64,000 nucleotides of DNA from contig NC_014259.1 in NCBI RefSeq assembly GCF_000196795.1, positions 1,178,001 through 1,242,000 of the forward strand, given 5' to 3'. The position numbers and the translations under genes were made by a program. The notes beneath the pieces were generated by a model. That model had not been told where the DNA came from. It saw only the letters and a list, made by a program, of their open reading frames with translations, and did no database searches. The stretch is from Acinetobacter oleivorans DR1. Its GTDB lineage: Bacteria > Pseudomonadota > Gammaproteobacteria > Pseudomonadales > Moraxellaceae. Positions 41,646 to 50,431 of the stretch are shown here, piece after piece (within the stretch, counting starts at the first letter, position 1; every line of letters starts with the position of its first letter).

Positions 41646-42515
41646 ATGTCTGTTGTTGCATTTAAACAAGTTGATGTTTTTACTTCACAAGCATTTAAAG
41701 GTAATCCTGTCGCAGTCATTATGGACGCCAGTACCTTAACATCTGAACAGATGCAGGAAATTGCGAATTGGACGAATCTTTCTGAAACGACATTTGTGCT
41801 CCCTGCGACCGATTCGCAAGCTGATTATCAGGTTCGAATTTTTACTCCACAAAGTGAGTTGCCATTTGCAGGACATCCTACAATTGGTACTGCCTATGCT
41901 TTGCTTGAAGCAGGCCTCGTGACAGCTCAAAAAGGTAAGGTGGTACAGCAATGTGCTGCGGGTTTGGTAACACTTACCGTGAGTGACTCAGGGCATATTT
42001 CATTTGAACTCCCTAAGCCTAAAATTACTCCACTTGATGCAATGCACACTGAGAAATTAGCAGAAATTTTAAAATGTGAAATTAATACTCAATGGAATGC
42101 TACATTGGTTGATGTAGGCGCACGTTGGATAGTATTACAAGCGGTGAATGCTGAAGCTGTTTTAGCGACTCAACCAGACTTTGTAGCCTTAAAACAACAT
42201 GATTTAGAAATGAAAGTTACGGGTGCGACAGTTTTTGGTTTTTATGAAAGTAATGATGAGCAAAAACACATAGAAGTTCGTTCATTTGGACCTGCTTGTG
42301 GAATAAATGAAGATCCAGTTTGTGGTAGTGGTAATGGCAGTGTGGCATCTTTCATTCGTCACTATGGTATTTTACCAGCACAAAATGACACAGTTCTTTC
42401 TTCACAGGGGCAGGCTTTAGGTCGTGACGGACAGCTTCAACTTGAATTGCATCAGGATAAAATTTTAGTCGGTGGAACGGCTGTTACCTGTATTGATGGC
42501 ACAATCAAGTTATAA
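41646..42515 (+). CDS. PhzF family isomerase-like protein
   Basis: 289 residues of the PhzF/diaminopimelate-epimerase fold. The catalytic Glu is E47 in NWTNLSETTFVLPA, and the second-half motif GPACGINEDPVCGSGNGSVASFI carries the conserved Asp/Cys region. Phenazine synthesis genes are absent, so it is a member with unknown substrate. It is transcribed divergently from the MocR regulator and ends at a bidirectional terminator. AGTAGGAG precedes the ATG. Confidence 0.87.
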   Translation: MSVVAFKQVDVFTSQAFKGNPVAVIMDASTLTSEQMQEIANWTNLSETTFVLPATDSQADYQVRIFTPQSELPFAGHPTIGTAYALLEAGLVTAQKGKVVQQCAAGLVTLTVSDSGHISFELPKPKITPLDAMHTEKLAEILKCEINTQWNATLVDVGARWIVLQAVNAEAVLATQPDFVALKQHDLEMKVTGATVFGFYESNDEQKHIEVRSFGPACGINEDPVCGSGNGSVASFIRHYGILPAQNDTVLSSQGQALGRDGQLQLELHQDKILVGGTAVTCIDGTIKL

Positions 42516-42527
42516 AACAGATATAAA

Positions 42528-42553
42528 AAAACCGAGGACTTTGCCTCGGTTTT
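42528..42553. terminator. bidirectional terminator between phzF-like gene and fpr
   Basis: Stem AAACCGAGG / CCTCGGTTT with an 8-nt loop and A/T tracts outside, between convergent stops (42515 and 42569). Confidence 0.88.
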
Positions 42554-42568
42554 TTTATTAGAAAAATC

Positions 42569-43348
42569 TTATTTTTCTACGAACGCACGCTCAATCACGT
42601 AGTCGCCCATTTCACCCATACGAGGTGATTCAACTAAACCGTGTTGGTCAAGTAACGCAGCAACGTCTTTTAAGAATGCAGGGCTACCGCAAAGCATTGC
42701 GCGGTCAGTTTCACGGTTAAAACGTGGTAAACCGATTTTTTCAAATAAAGCACCAGTTTCAATTGCAGTTGTTACACGGCCTTGAGTGTGGAAAGGTTCA
42801 CGAGTTACTGTAGGGTAGTAAACAAGTTTGTCTTTAATACCTAACTCTTCAAAGAATTCATTTTTTGGAAGTTCATCCAAAATTAAATCTTGGTAAGCTA
42901 ATTCAGAAATATAGCGTGTACCATGAACAACAATTACTTTTTCAAAACGTTCGTAAGTTTCAGGGTCACGAATAATTGATAAGAATGGTGCAAGGCCAGT
43001 ACCAGAAGATAAAAGGTACAAGTTTTTACCCGGTAAAAGGTCATCATGAACCAAAGTACCTGTCGGTTTTTTAGAAATTAAGATTTCATCGCCAACTTGT
43101 ACTTTTTGCAAAATTGAAGTTAAAGGACCGTCTTGTACTTTAATTGAGAAAAATTCTAACTCTTCTTCGTAGTTTGCACTTGCAATCGAATACGCACGCA
43201 TTAACGGTTTGCCATTCACTTCTAGTCCGATCATTACGAACTGACCATTTTTAAAACGTAAGCTAGTATCGCGTGTAGTTTTAAAACTGAAAAGTGTGTC
43301 ATTCCAGTGGTGAACATGAGTAATGCGTTCGACGTTAAAAGCAGCCAT
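42569..43348 (-). CDS. fpr: ferredoxin/flavodoxin-NADP+ reductase
   Basis: 259-residue FAD enzyme that reduces ferredoxin or flavodoxin with NADPH. The FAD motif is LMRAYSIASANYEE and the nucleotide motif is LLSSGTGLAPFLSIIRDPE. GDYVIERAFVEK at the end is typical of the bacterial Fpr subclass. 259 residues is the usual length for proteobacterial Fpr. It might reduce the YfhL ferredoxin 4 kb away, but that is a guess. The ATG at 43348 lies after AGACC; a weak Shine-Dalgarno. Confidence 0.93.
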   Translation of the reverse strand: MAAFNVERITHVHHWNDTLFSFKTTRDTSLRFKNGQFVMIGLEVNGKPLMRAYSIASANYEEELEFFSIKVQDGPLTSILQKVQVGDEILISKKPTGTLVHDDLLPGKNLYLLSSGTGLAPFLSIIRDPETYERFEKVIVVHGTRYISELAYQDLILDELPKNEFFEELGIKDKLVYYPTVTREPFHTQGRVTTAIETGALFEKIGLPRFNRETDRAMLCGSPAFLKDVAALLDQHGLVESPRMGEMGDYVIERAFVEK

Positions 43349-43449
43349 TAAAGGTCTCGATCACGATTAAAAGAAAACAGATAGCTATTCTAATCTAATT
43401 TCATTCCCGATAAACTGAATATATTTAATTGTGTTTATAAGAAAAAGTG

Positions 43450-44172
43450 ATGAACAATTCTGTCACCTTCCCAATAATTGGCCACATGTGTTCCCCATAT
43501 CGCGAAAAATTTGGTATTCCACGCCAGCCTAATTTGGTAAATATCGAGTCTTATATCGATATGGTAGAACCTTATAATGACTTATTGGCATTTGAGGGAA
43601 TTGAGCAGTTCAGTCATCTCTGGCTAGTTTGGCAGTTTCATGACAACAAAAATCAGGGGAGTGCCGATAAATTCCGTCCACAGGTTCGTCCACCACGTTT
43701 AGGTGGTAATGAGAAAATTGGGGTGTTTGCTACACGTAGCATGTATCGACCATCTCCAATCGGGCTTTCAGTTGTAAAACTGAATAAAGTGGAAAAAGTC
43801 GGTAAGTCTGTTCGGGTCTATATCACAGGAAGTGATTTATTAAATGGCACTCCAATTTTAGATATCAAACCTTATATTCAATATTCTGATGCAATTATTG
43901 ATGCAGAAAGTGGTTATGCACATGCAGAACCTGAACGGAAGTCAGTCGTTTGGTCAGAAGCTGCGTTAACAGCGCAAAAATATTTTCTGCAAAATAATGA
44001 AATGAATTCACAGCACATTGATGAGCTTGAGCAAGTCTTATCTTTAGATCCTCGGCCTGCCTATCAAGAAGACGCTGAACGAATCTATAAAATGAAATTT
44101 TCAGATTTTGATATTCATTTTAAAGTTGATCAATTTGTAGTTACGGTCATTGATGTGGTGAAGACTTCTTAG
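43450..44172 (+). CDS. trmO: tRNA (N6-threonylcarbamoyl-A37) methyltransferase TrmO
   Basis: SAM-dependent methyltransferase that methylates t6A37 of tRNA-Thr to m6t6A37. The VirR/TsaA-like fold is recognised by PIGHMCSPYREKFGIPRQPNL and GVFATRSMYRPSPIGLSVVKL, ending with LDPRPAYQEDAERIYKMKFSDFDIHF. 240 residues matches TrmO (about 235). An in-frame GTG at 43447 precedes the ATG, which I prefer. It is divergent from fpr and stands alone. Confidence 0.92.
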   Translation: MNNSVTFPIIGHMCSPYREKFGIPRQPNLVNIESYIDMVEPYNDLLAFEGIEQFSHLWLVWQFHDNKNQGSADKFRPQVRPPRLGGNEKIGVFATRSMYRPSPIGLSVVKLNKVEKVGKSVRVYITGSDLLNGTPILDIKPYIQYSDAIIDAESGYAHAEPERKSVVWSEAALTAQKYFLQNNEMNSQHIDELEQVLSLDPRPAYQEDAERIYKMKFSDFDIHFKVDQFVVTVIDVVKTS

Positions 44173-44191
44173 CTTGCACAGTAGAAATCTT

Positions 44192-45463
44192 TTAAAACCA
44201 ATGGATGTTGAGCCAAAGTAAACTAATAAATATAGCCATATGAATGAGTTGGGCGGGAACAAAAGCAAGGGCATAGCGTAGCCCGCCCGAAATAGCAGAG
44301 TTCACACTTTTGGCAAGCGCATGAACCGCAAAGCCTCCTAAAAATGCAATTAATAAAGGCGTCATATGGGTGCTATCAGGTTCACCTTGCACAATGACTG
44401 CCGCAATAGCTGCATGTATTTCAAATAAAGATGCGAGCAGAGTACCTGCGATTAATCCAGCATCGCCTAAAGAGATACTTAAGCCATAAACACCTGCCTG
44501 AATGAGGGTGAGTGTGCCTGCAATAATAATGGCTTCTTTTAAGCTGAACATTCTTGAGTCGAGTTCGGGCGAAGTTGTACTGGGCTCTGCTTTACGCAAT
44601 AAAATGAAAGCCCAGATTGCTAAAACTGCTAATGCAATAAGGGTAGGAAATATAATCAACTTAAACCAAGCAAAGCTAATTCCAATCACAATAATTAAAG
44701 TTTGAATGAGTGTTGAAACACACGACATTAATGCAGCGCCTGCATTTGTAGTTGCATTGGCTCTGCCAGAGCGTACTTCTAAACCTAAACTGGCAATGGA
44801 CGCTGTACTGGAAACAAATCCCGAAGCTAAAGAAGAGAGTAATAAAGCGTTTTTAGATGAGAGTAACCGTTTCGCAATATGGGCGAGTGCTTGTACAAAT
44901 AAGATCAAAGTGAGTAATTTTAAAATCACATGCGGATTTAAAACTGGGCCCCAAAAGGGTTTATTGGGTACTAAAGGCAGTGCTATTAACAGCAAGGCAA
45001 GTAGAAAAATACCATCACGCAATTCCGATTCGGTAATCCACTGACTGGCAATGCCATGCATAGACTGCTTTGCCAGTAAAATAATGGTCATGATTACGGC
45101 GAGGCCAGCAGCGAGCGAAATATTCCAAATACAAAGTGCCCCAATAAAGTAAGTCATAATAAAGGCAAGTTCGGTGGTCACACCGGGGTCATTGGGCTGA
45201 TTTTTAAGAGATACAATACTAATTGCCCCAATGAGAAGGGCACCTACAATTCCAATTTCAGTGCCGAATAAAAAACAGATGGCGCCTAATAATGAACTAA
45301 TTGCAAAAGAACGAAATCCAGCAAATGTTTTATATTCATGTTTAAGCTTACTTCGCTCACGTTCTAAACCAATTAATAAGCCACAACCGAGCGCCGCAGC
45401 AATAACGGTAATGAATTCTTCAAATGAAGTTGTTTGTAATGACATTGTCATTGGAAGCTCCAT
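44192..45463 (-). CDS. MgtC/SapB-like membrane protein with DUF4010
   Basis: 423 residues, about ten to twelve hydrophobic segments. The first ~130 residues match the MgtC/SapB N-terminal domain (LGCGLLIGLERERSKLKHEYKTFAGFRSFAISSLLGAI) and the rest the DUF4010 membrane domain. Such proteins are implicated in magnesium homeostasis or virulence in other bacteria, but function here is not established. GAGG lies 7 nt before the ATG at 45463. Monocistronic, close to the trmO stop on the opposite strand. Confidence 0.82.
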   Translation of the reverse strand: MELPMTMSLQTTSFEEFITVIAAALGCGLLIGLERERSKLKHEYKTFAGFRSFAISSLLGAICFLFGTEIGIVGALLIGAISIVSLKNQPNDPGVTTELAFIMTYFIGALCIWNISLAAGLAVIMTIILLAKQSMHGIASQWITESELRDGIFLLALLLIALPLVPNKPFWGPVLNPHVILKLLTLILFVQALAHIAKRLLSSKNALLLSSLASGFVSSTASIASLGLEVRSGRANATTNAGAALMSCVSTLIQTLIIVIGISFAWFKLIIFPTLIALAVLAIWAFILLRKAEPSTTSPELDSRMFSLKEAIIIAGTLTLIQAGVYGLSISLGDAGLIAGTLLASLFEIHAAIAAVIVQGEPDSTHMTPLLIAFLGGFAVHALAKSVNSAISGGLRYALAFVPAQLIHMAIFISLLWLNIHWF

Positions 45464-45752
45464 ATTACTTCCTCTTTGGTTTATTGTTATAAGTAGATTT
45501 GAATCGTTTTAAAAATCATATATTCACGTTCAGTTTATGCTTTTTATTATAGTGAGCATAGTGTCTTTTTTAGACAAAACCACATACACAGTATTTTTAT
45601 AGATATGAACTATGACGCAAAAAAATATTAAGTTGAGAATTGGTTTAATTATTTGAAGTTAAATAATATTTAAAAGTAGGGTTTAGCAAATTTGTGAGGA
45701 GATAAATCAGAAATATCTCTGCTATATTATAAAAATATATTGGGGATAACGC
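45464..45752. other. spacer between MgtC-like gene and gspE
   Basis: About 290 nt, AT-rich divergent promoter region of two genes. I see no ORF or clear operator; several A-tracts only. Confidence 0.4.
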
Positions 45753-47510
45753 ATGAATGCACATGTACAAATAGATACGTATTGGTGTCTAGAACAACTA
45801 TTACAAGAAGGTCGGATTACAGAACGAGATAAATTACTGGTACAGTCAAGTCACCGCCAAAAAGACCAGTTAAAGTGGCATCCATTACAGTGGATTGCAC
45901 ATTTTAATTTAAAGGATCAGCAGCACACACACGCTCATTTAAGTTTAAACCGCTTGTGTTTATGGTTTGCAGATCAGGTTCAGCTCCCTTTATTTGTGAT
46001 TGATCCTTTAAAGGCAGATGTTAGCGCTTTAACGCAGGTAATGTCACAAGAGTTTGCCATTCGCAATCATATTTTAGCTGTGGAAATTCATGCCGATCGA
46101 ATCGTGATTGGAACAGATCAACCATTTCAAACAGATTGGCTAAACAATTTAGAGCGGAGTCTGTCGCCTAAAAAAATTGAACGAGTATTACTTAATCCTG
46201 AACAGTTGCAACGCTATTTACGTGAATATTATCAGGTCAGTCGTGCAGTAAATTCCGCTCAAAAAGATGCAGCTCATGAACGTGACACTAAAAATGTTGA
46301 AGCGCTTTTGCAACTTGGCGATAGTCAGAATCCAGATGCGAATGATCAGCATATTGTGAAATTGGTTGACTGGATTTTACAGTTTGCATTCGAGCAGAGT
46401 GCCAGTGATATTCACATGGAACCGCGTAAAGACAATGGTAAAGTCAGGTTTCGTATTGATGGTGTGTTGCACACCATTTATAACATGCCATCAAATACGC
46501 TGACTGCCGTAATTTCCCGAATTAAAATTTTAGGGCGTTTAAATGTAGCGGAAAAACGTAAACCGCAAGATGGTCGATTAAAAACACGGACACCTAAAGG
46601 TCAAGAAACTGAACTCCGTTTATCAACCTTACCAACAGCGTTTGGTGAGAAACTGGTCATGCGTATTTTTGATCCCGATGTGTTGGTACGTTCTTTTCAT
46701 CAACTTGGTTTTGAACAGAGTTTATTACAACAGTGGCAGCAATTAACAAAAAATAGCCATGGGATTATTTTGGTCACTGGCCCCACAGGTTCAGGTAAAA
46801 CCACAACGTTATATTCATCTTTAAAGCAACTCGCAACAGATCAGGTTAATGTCTGTACCATTGAAGATCCGATTGAAATGCTAGAGCCTAGTTTTAACCA
46901 AATGCAGGTCAATAACGCAATTGAATTAGGTTTTGCAGATGGTGTTCGTGCACTTATGCGACAAGATCCAGATATTATTATGATTGGGGAAATTCGCGAT
47001 CAAGATACAGCAAATATGGCCATTCAGGCGGCACTTACAGGTCATTTGGTGTTATCAACTTTACACACCAATGATGCGCCGTCCAGTTTGACTCGCTTGC
47101 ATGATTTAGGTGTGCAGCGATTTTTAACAGCAGCAACTATTTTAGGTGTACTGGCTCAGCGTTTAGTGCGACAACTTTGTCCACACTGCAAACAGCAAAC
47201 TCATATTAATGAGGATGAATGGCAACATTTAACATTCGACTACATTATGGAAATGCCAGAAAAAGTTTATCAGGCAGTAGGGTGTGAACAATGTCGTCAT
47301 ACAGGCTATAAAGGGCGAGTCGGTATTTATGAATTTATGCCAGTCAGTCTTGAGCTTAAGCATCTTATTAGTAGCCATATGACCTTAAATGATTTGAGAA
47401 CGCAAACTAAAAAAGAAGGTATAGAACCTTTAAGAATTGCAGGTGCTCGTAAGGTAATTGATGGTCTTACAACATTAGAAGAGGTATTACGGGTTGTGCC
47501 ATTAAATTAA
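45753..47510 (+). CDS. gspE: type II secretion/pilus assembly ATPase GspE family
   Basis: 585-residue hexameric ATPase. The N-terminal ~160 residues are the GspE/PilB N-domain. Walker A is GPTGSGKTTT (343-352), the Asp box is CTIEDPIEM, Walker B is IIMIGEIRD and the His box is LVLSTLHTNDAPSS. A CM4 zinc-binding module follows: CPHCKQQ and CEQCRHTGYKG. It has no neighbouring secretion genes; T2SS genes are known to be scattered in Acinetobacter chromosomes. PilB of type IV pili is another candidate, but the CEQCRHTGYKGRVGIYE form suits GspE. Confidence 0.8.
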   Translation: MNAHVQIDTYWCLEQLLQEGRITERDKLLVQSSHRQKDQLKWHPLQWIAHFNLKDQQHTHAHLSLNRLCLWFADQVQLPLFVIDPLKADVSALTQVMSQEFAIRNHILAVEIHADRIVIGTDQPFQTDWLNNLERSLSPKKIERVLLNPEQLQRYLREYYQVSRAVNSAQKDAAHERDTKNVEALLQLGDSQNPDANDQHIVKLVDWILQFAFEQSASDIHMEPRKDNGKVRFRIDGVLHTIYNMPSNTLTAVISRIKILGRLNVAEKRKPQDGRLKTRTPKGQETELRLSTLPTAFGEKLVMRIFDPDVLVRSFHQLGFEQSLLQQWQQLTKNSHGIILVTGPTGSGKTTTLYSSLKQLATDQVNVCTIEDPIEMLEPSFNQMQVNNAIELGFADGVRALMRQDPDIIMIGEIRDQDTANMAIQAALTGHLVLSTLHTNDAPSSLTRLHDLGVQRFLTAATILGVLAQRLVRQLCPHCKQQTHINEDEWQHLTFDYIMEMPEKVYQAVGCEQCRHTGYKGRVGIYEFMPVSLELKHLISSHMTLNDLRTQTKKEGIEPLRIAGARKVIDGLTTLEEVLRVVPLN

Positions 47511-47522
47511 CTTTTTCTTAAG
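47506..47522 (+). promoter_or_regulatory. PmrA/QseB-type box upstream of the YgiW-like gene
   Basis: ATTAAC-N5-CTTAAG (hexamers at 47506-47511 and 47517-47522) matches the hexamer-N5-hexamer layout of PmrA-family response regulator boxes, with a perfect second half. It is 64 nt before the YgiW-like gene, next to a QseB-like regulator gene. Confidence 0.45.
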
Positions 47523-47585
47523 ATTCACCTCATCTATGCCTGTTGTACTTACGCTATTCGAAGATGTGGTTAAAAAGGTGATCTT

Positions 47586-47945
47586 ATGAAAATGCTTAAA
47601 GCGATACTAATGACTACGGGTCTAACTGTTACTGGCGTAGCTATGGCAAATACACCTGTGAATCAGGCAGCAATTGCACCAGCAACTCTGACAACTGTTA
47701 AGCATGCATTAACGGCAAAAGATAATACACCAGTCAAATTACATGGGCAGGTTGTAAAATCTTTAGGTGATGAAAAATATCAATTTCGTGACAAGACAGG
47801 TAGCATTACAGTGGATGTAGATGATGAGCTTTGGCAGGGTCGTCCTATTTCAGCAAATACAAATGTCACTCTAATTGGTGAAGTAGACATCGACTATAAA
47901 CCTTTAAAACGTGTAGAAATTGAGGTTGATCAAGTTCAGTTTTAA
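47586..47945 (+). CDS. YgiW/YdeI-type periplasmic OB-fold stress protein
   Basis: 119-residue periplasmic protein: signal peptide ending at AMA/N (residue 21), then a BOF (bacterial OB-fold) domain, KLHGQVVKSLGDEKYQFRDKTGSITVDVDDELWQGRPISANTNVTLIGEVD. This arrangement, YgiW followed by a QseBC-like pair, is seen in enterics (ygiW-qseBC), where it relates to stress tolerance and cation binding. A terminator separates it from the response regulator gene here. Confidence 0.85.
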   Translation: MKMLKAILMTTGLTVTGVAMANTPVNQAAIAPATLTTVKHALTAKDNTPVKLHGQVVKSLGDEKYQFRDKTGSITVDVDDELWQGRPISANTNVTLIGEVDIDYKPLKRVEIEVDQVQF

Positions 47946-47973
47946 TTCATTGATCTCTGAATCTACTACTTTT

Positions 47974-48007
47974 AGCCGCATTTAAATGATGCGGCTTTGC
48001 TTTTTTT
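47974..48007 (+). terminator. terminator after the YgiW-like gene
   Basis: AGCCGCAT / ATGCGGCT stem with a 7-nt loop then TTGCTTTTTTT, 29 nt past the stop. Readthrough would feed the two-component genes. Confidence 0.75.
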
Positions 48008-48052
48008 ATAAAGGCTTGGCAAGATTAAAACAGCATATAACAGGAAAAATAG

Positions 48053-48715
48053 ATGAGAATTTTGCTTGCAGAAGATGATCGCTCTCAAGCTGAAAGTATT
48101 CAATCATGGTTAGAGTTAGATGGTTATCAGGTCGATTGGGTGGAAAGAGGTGATTATGCGCTTACGGCAATCGAACAGCATGACTATGACTGTATTTTAC
48201 TTGATCGGGGACTGCCGCAATTAGCGGGTGAGAAAGTTCTAACAACGATCCGTTATAAACAAAAAAATGTTCCTGTTATTTTTATTACCGCACGTGACAG
48301 CATTCATGATCGAGTAGAAGGACTAGATTTAGGCGCAAATGATTATTTGGTTAAGCCTTTTAGTTTAGAAGAACTCTCTGCCCGAATTCGCGCTCAATTG
48401 CGTAAACAAACGTTAAGTCAACAATCGATTTTAACGTGGGGTGATTTGCAACTTGATACACAAGCGAAAGTTGTATTAAGTGCTGGCAAGTCTATTGATT
48501 TAACGGCAAAAGAATTCCAAATATTGCGTAAGCTGATGGTTCATCCAGAACATATTATTACCCGTGATCAATTAGAAGAAGCACTCTATGCATGGGGTGA
48601 GGAAATTGAAAGTAACGCCATCGAAGTATTTATTTATCAGCTTCGAAAAAAAATTGGAAGTAGCTGCATTAAAACCATACGGGGATTAGGCTACCGTATG
48701 GGAGATTTAAAATGA
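48053..48715 (+). CDS. OmpR/PhoB-family response regulator (QseB/PmrA-like)
   Basis: 220 residues. Receiver domain with the phospho-acceptor D51 (CILLDRGLP), acidic pair ED at 8-9, T and K in FITARDS and VKPF; C-terminal winged helix for DNA binding (ITRDQLEEALYAW...IEVFIYQLRKKIG...IRGLGYRMG). It resembles QseB/PmrA but differs from the A. baumannii PmrA sequence I remember. It overlaps the kinase gene by 4 nt. The box upstream of the YgiW-like gene may be its target. Confidence 0.9.
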   Translation: MRILLAEDDRSQAESIQSWLELDGYQVDWVERGDYALTAIEQHDYDCILLDRGLPQLAGEKVLTTIRYKQKNVPVIFITARDSIHDRVEGLDLGANDYLVKPFSLEELSARIRAQLRKQTLSQQSILTWGDLQLDTQAKVVLSAGKSIDLTAKEFQILRKLMVHPEHIITRDQLEEALYAWGEEIESNAIEVFIYQLRKKIGSSCIKTIRGLGYRMGDLK

Positions 48716-50052
48716 AATCGAATCGCTCATCTTTGCAGTCACAACTGGTTAAAACCACCATGTGGAGTAGTGTGGTGGTGGGCTTGGTGGCTTTAAGCTT
48801 ACTTACCATATTTTCTGTTTATCACAACATGTCAGTGCAAGATGAAATCATGGATGAAATTTCAGATACTTTGCTAGTTTCTGACCTTTCTAAACATTCT
48901 ATGAAGCAGTTTGATCAGCTCAGTGATGAATTTGATATTCAGTATGAGTTATTAAGCTCTGGGCAATTACTTACTCATTCTCATAGTTATCAACATGAAC
49001 TTTTTGAACAAGGAAAATTATCTGAAGGTTTTTCATATTTTTGGTTTGATGGTCAATTATGGCGTAGTCTGGCTGCACAACAAGAAGACTCTCAACTAGA
49101 AGTTGAAGTCTTTCAGCCAATGAGTACACGTATTGAAGAAGTACTCAAAGCACTTGCAGGCTATAGTGGTCTTATGGTGTTGTTCTGGTTGCTGCAATGG
49201 GTCATTGTAAGTTGGCGTACGGAGCAACAATTGGCTGCGCTAAATTTACTTTCTAGACGTATTGCCCAAAAAACAGCTTCAAATTTAGACCCAATTCAAG
49301 ACCCAGATGTCATTACCGAAATTCAACCCGTGATTGATGCTTTAAACCAATTACTTGCAAGATTGCAAAGGGCATTAGTGGCTGAGCAGCGTTTTACAGC
49401 GGATGCTTCCCATGAGCTACGTTCTCCATTATCTGCCATACAAATGCGCCTTCAAGTTTTACAGCGTAAATATCAACATGTTCCAGAACTTCATCAGGAC
49501 TTTGAGCGCATACAAGAGGACGTTTCAAGAAGTACAAAAGTACTTGAAAACTTACTCCTTCTGGCTCGCCTAGAACCCAATGAAGCAGAGCAGCCACAAC
49601 TTCCAAAAACAGTTATCGATTTAAATTACTTATTGGCTAGAGTCATTGAAACTGTAACTTTAGATGCGAATGCTAAACAGATGTTGATAGAGACAAATAC
49701 CTTATCGACAGAAACTAAAACCTTTGCGAATGAAGAATTACTGTTTATTGCTTTTAGAAATTTATTTGATAATGCCATTCGTTATAGTCCGAATTTAGGT
49801 TCTATTCATGTTGAGATTAGTCAGGACGAACAGCAAATTAAGGTCGCTATAGAAGATACAGGAAATGGTGTAGATGATGAGGTATTGCAACGTTTAGGAC
49901 AGCGGTTTTTTCGAGTATTAGGTACTCAGCAGCAAGGTTCAGGATTGGGAATTTCAATTACAAGAAAAATTATTGAATTGCATAATGGTGAATTGCGTTT
50001 TATGCATGCTAAACAGGGTGGTTTGAGGGTAGAAGTTAATCTTCCATTATAA
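48712..50052 (+). CDS. sensor histidine kinase (QseC/PmrB-like)
   Basis: 446 residues. Two transmembrane helices (about 15-38 and 147-165) bracket a periplasmic sensor domain of some 105 residues. The H box is FTADASHELRSPLSAIQM, the N box LFDNAIRYSPN, and the G boxes DTGNGVDD and GSGLGISITRK. It overlaps the response regulator gene by 4 nt, so the pair is co-translated. The signal is unknown; acidic residues in the periplasmic domain might fit a cation signal. Confidence 0.9.
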   Translation: MKSNRSSLQSQLVKTTMWSSVVVGLVALSLLTIFSVYHNMSVQDEIMDEISDTLLVSDLSKHSMKQFDQLSDEFDIQYELLSSGQLLTHSHSYQHELFEQGKLSEGFSYFWFDGQLWRSLAAQQEDSQLEVEVFQPMSTRIEEVLKALAGYSGLMVLFWLLQWVIVSWRTEQQLAALNLLSRRIAQKTASNLDPIQDPDVITEIQPVIDALNQLLARLQRALVAEQRFTADASHELRSPLSAIQMRLQVLQRKYQHVPELHQDFERIQEDVSRSTKVLENLLLLARLEPNEAEQPQLPKTVIDLNYLLARVIETVTLDANAKQMLIETNTLSTETKTFANEELLFIAFRNLFDNAIRYSPNLGSIHVEISQDEQQIKVAIEDTGNGVDDEVLQRLGQRFFRVLGTQQQGSGLGISITRKIIELHNGELRFMHAKQGGLRVEVNLPL

Positions 50053-50124
50053 AAAATAGCATGGTTACCCATGCTATCCATTTTTTGTTTTCCCACGAAT
50101 ATTATTGAAACGCGAGTGTATTTT

Positions 50125-50295
50125 TTATTTAGTTAAAATTAGGCGATTATTGCGAGTGAGGCGTAAACGATATTCCTCGCCAGCATGCATAATGCGGATT
50201 TCACGGCCTAATGCAAAGAGGTTGTTAGAATGTAACATTGGTAAGGCATGAGCTGTTTCATTGTTACGAGTAAATAAGCTAAAAGGTGCGTTCAT
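50125..50295 (-). CDS. hemP: hemin uptake protein HemP/HmuP
   Basis: 56-residue protein with the HemP signature REIRIMHAGEEYRLRLTRNNRLILTK at the C-terminus, recognised in small hemin-uptake proteins. Homologues modulate haem receptor expression or haem uptake. A longer frame extends upstream, but the ATG at 50295 begins the conserved protein and is followed immediately upstream by CACGGAGC. A Fur box 35 nt upstream supports iron control. It is divergent from the Nudix-ThiE gene, and no haem receptor is adjacent. Confidence 0.88.
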   Translation of the reverse strand: MNAPFSLFTRNNETAHALPMLHSNNLFALGREIRIMHAGEEYRLRLTRNNRLILTK

Positions 50296-50328
50296 TTGTT
50301 GTGCTCCGTGGTATGTTCTTGAACGATT

Positions 50329-50347
50329 TAAATGATAATCATTATCG
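50329..50347 (-). promoter_or_regulatory. Fur box upstream of hemP
   Basis: Minus-strand GATAATGATTATCATTTAA matches GATAATGATAATCATTATC at 15 of 19 positions. It lies between divergent hemP and the Nudix-ThiE gene and could repress hemP, possibly both, when iron is plentiful. Confidence 0.75.
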
Positions 50348-50431
50348 AATAGATCTGTCAATGAGATTTTTAAGATTTTATAAAATGATAAAATTTGCTT
50401 ACACTTGAGAAAAGTTTTAGAGAGTAAAAAA

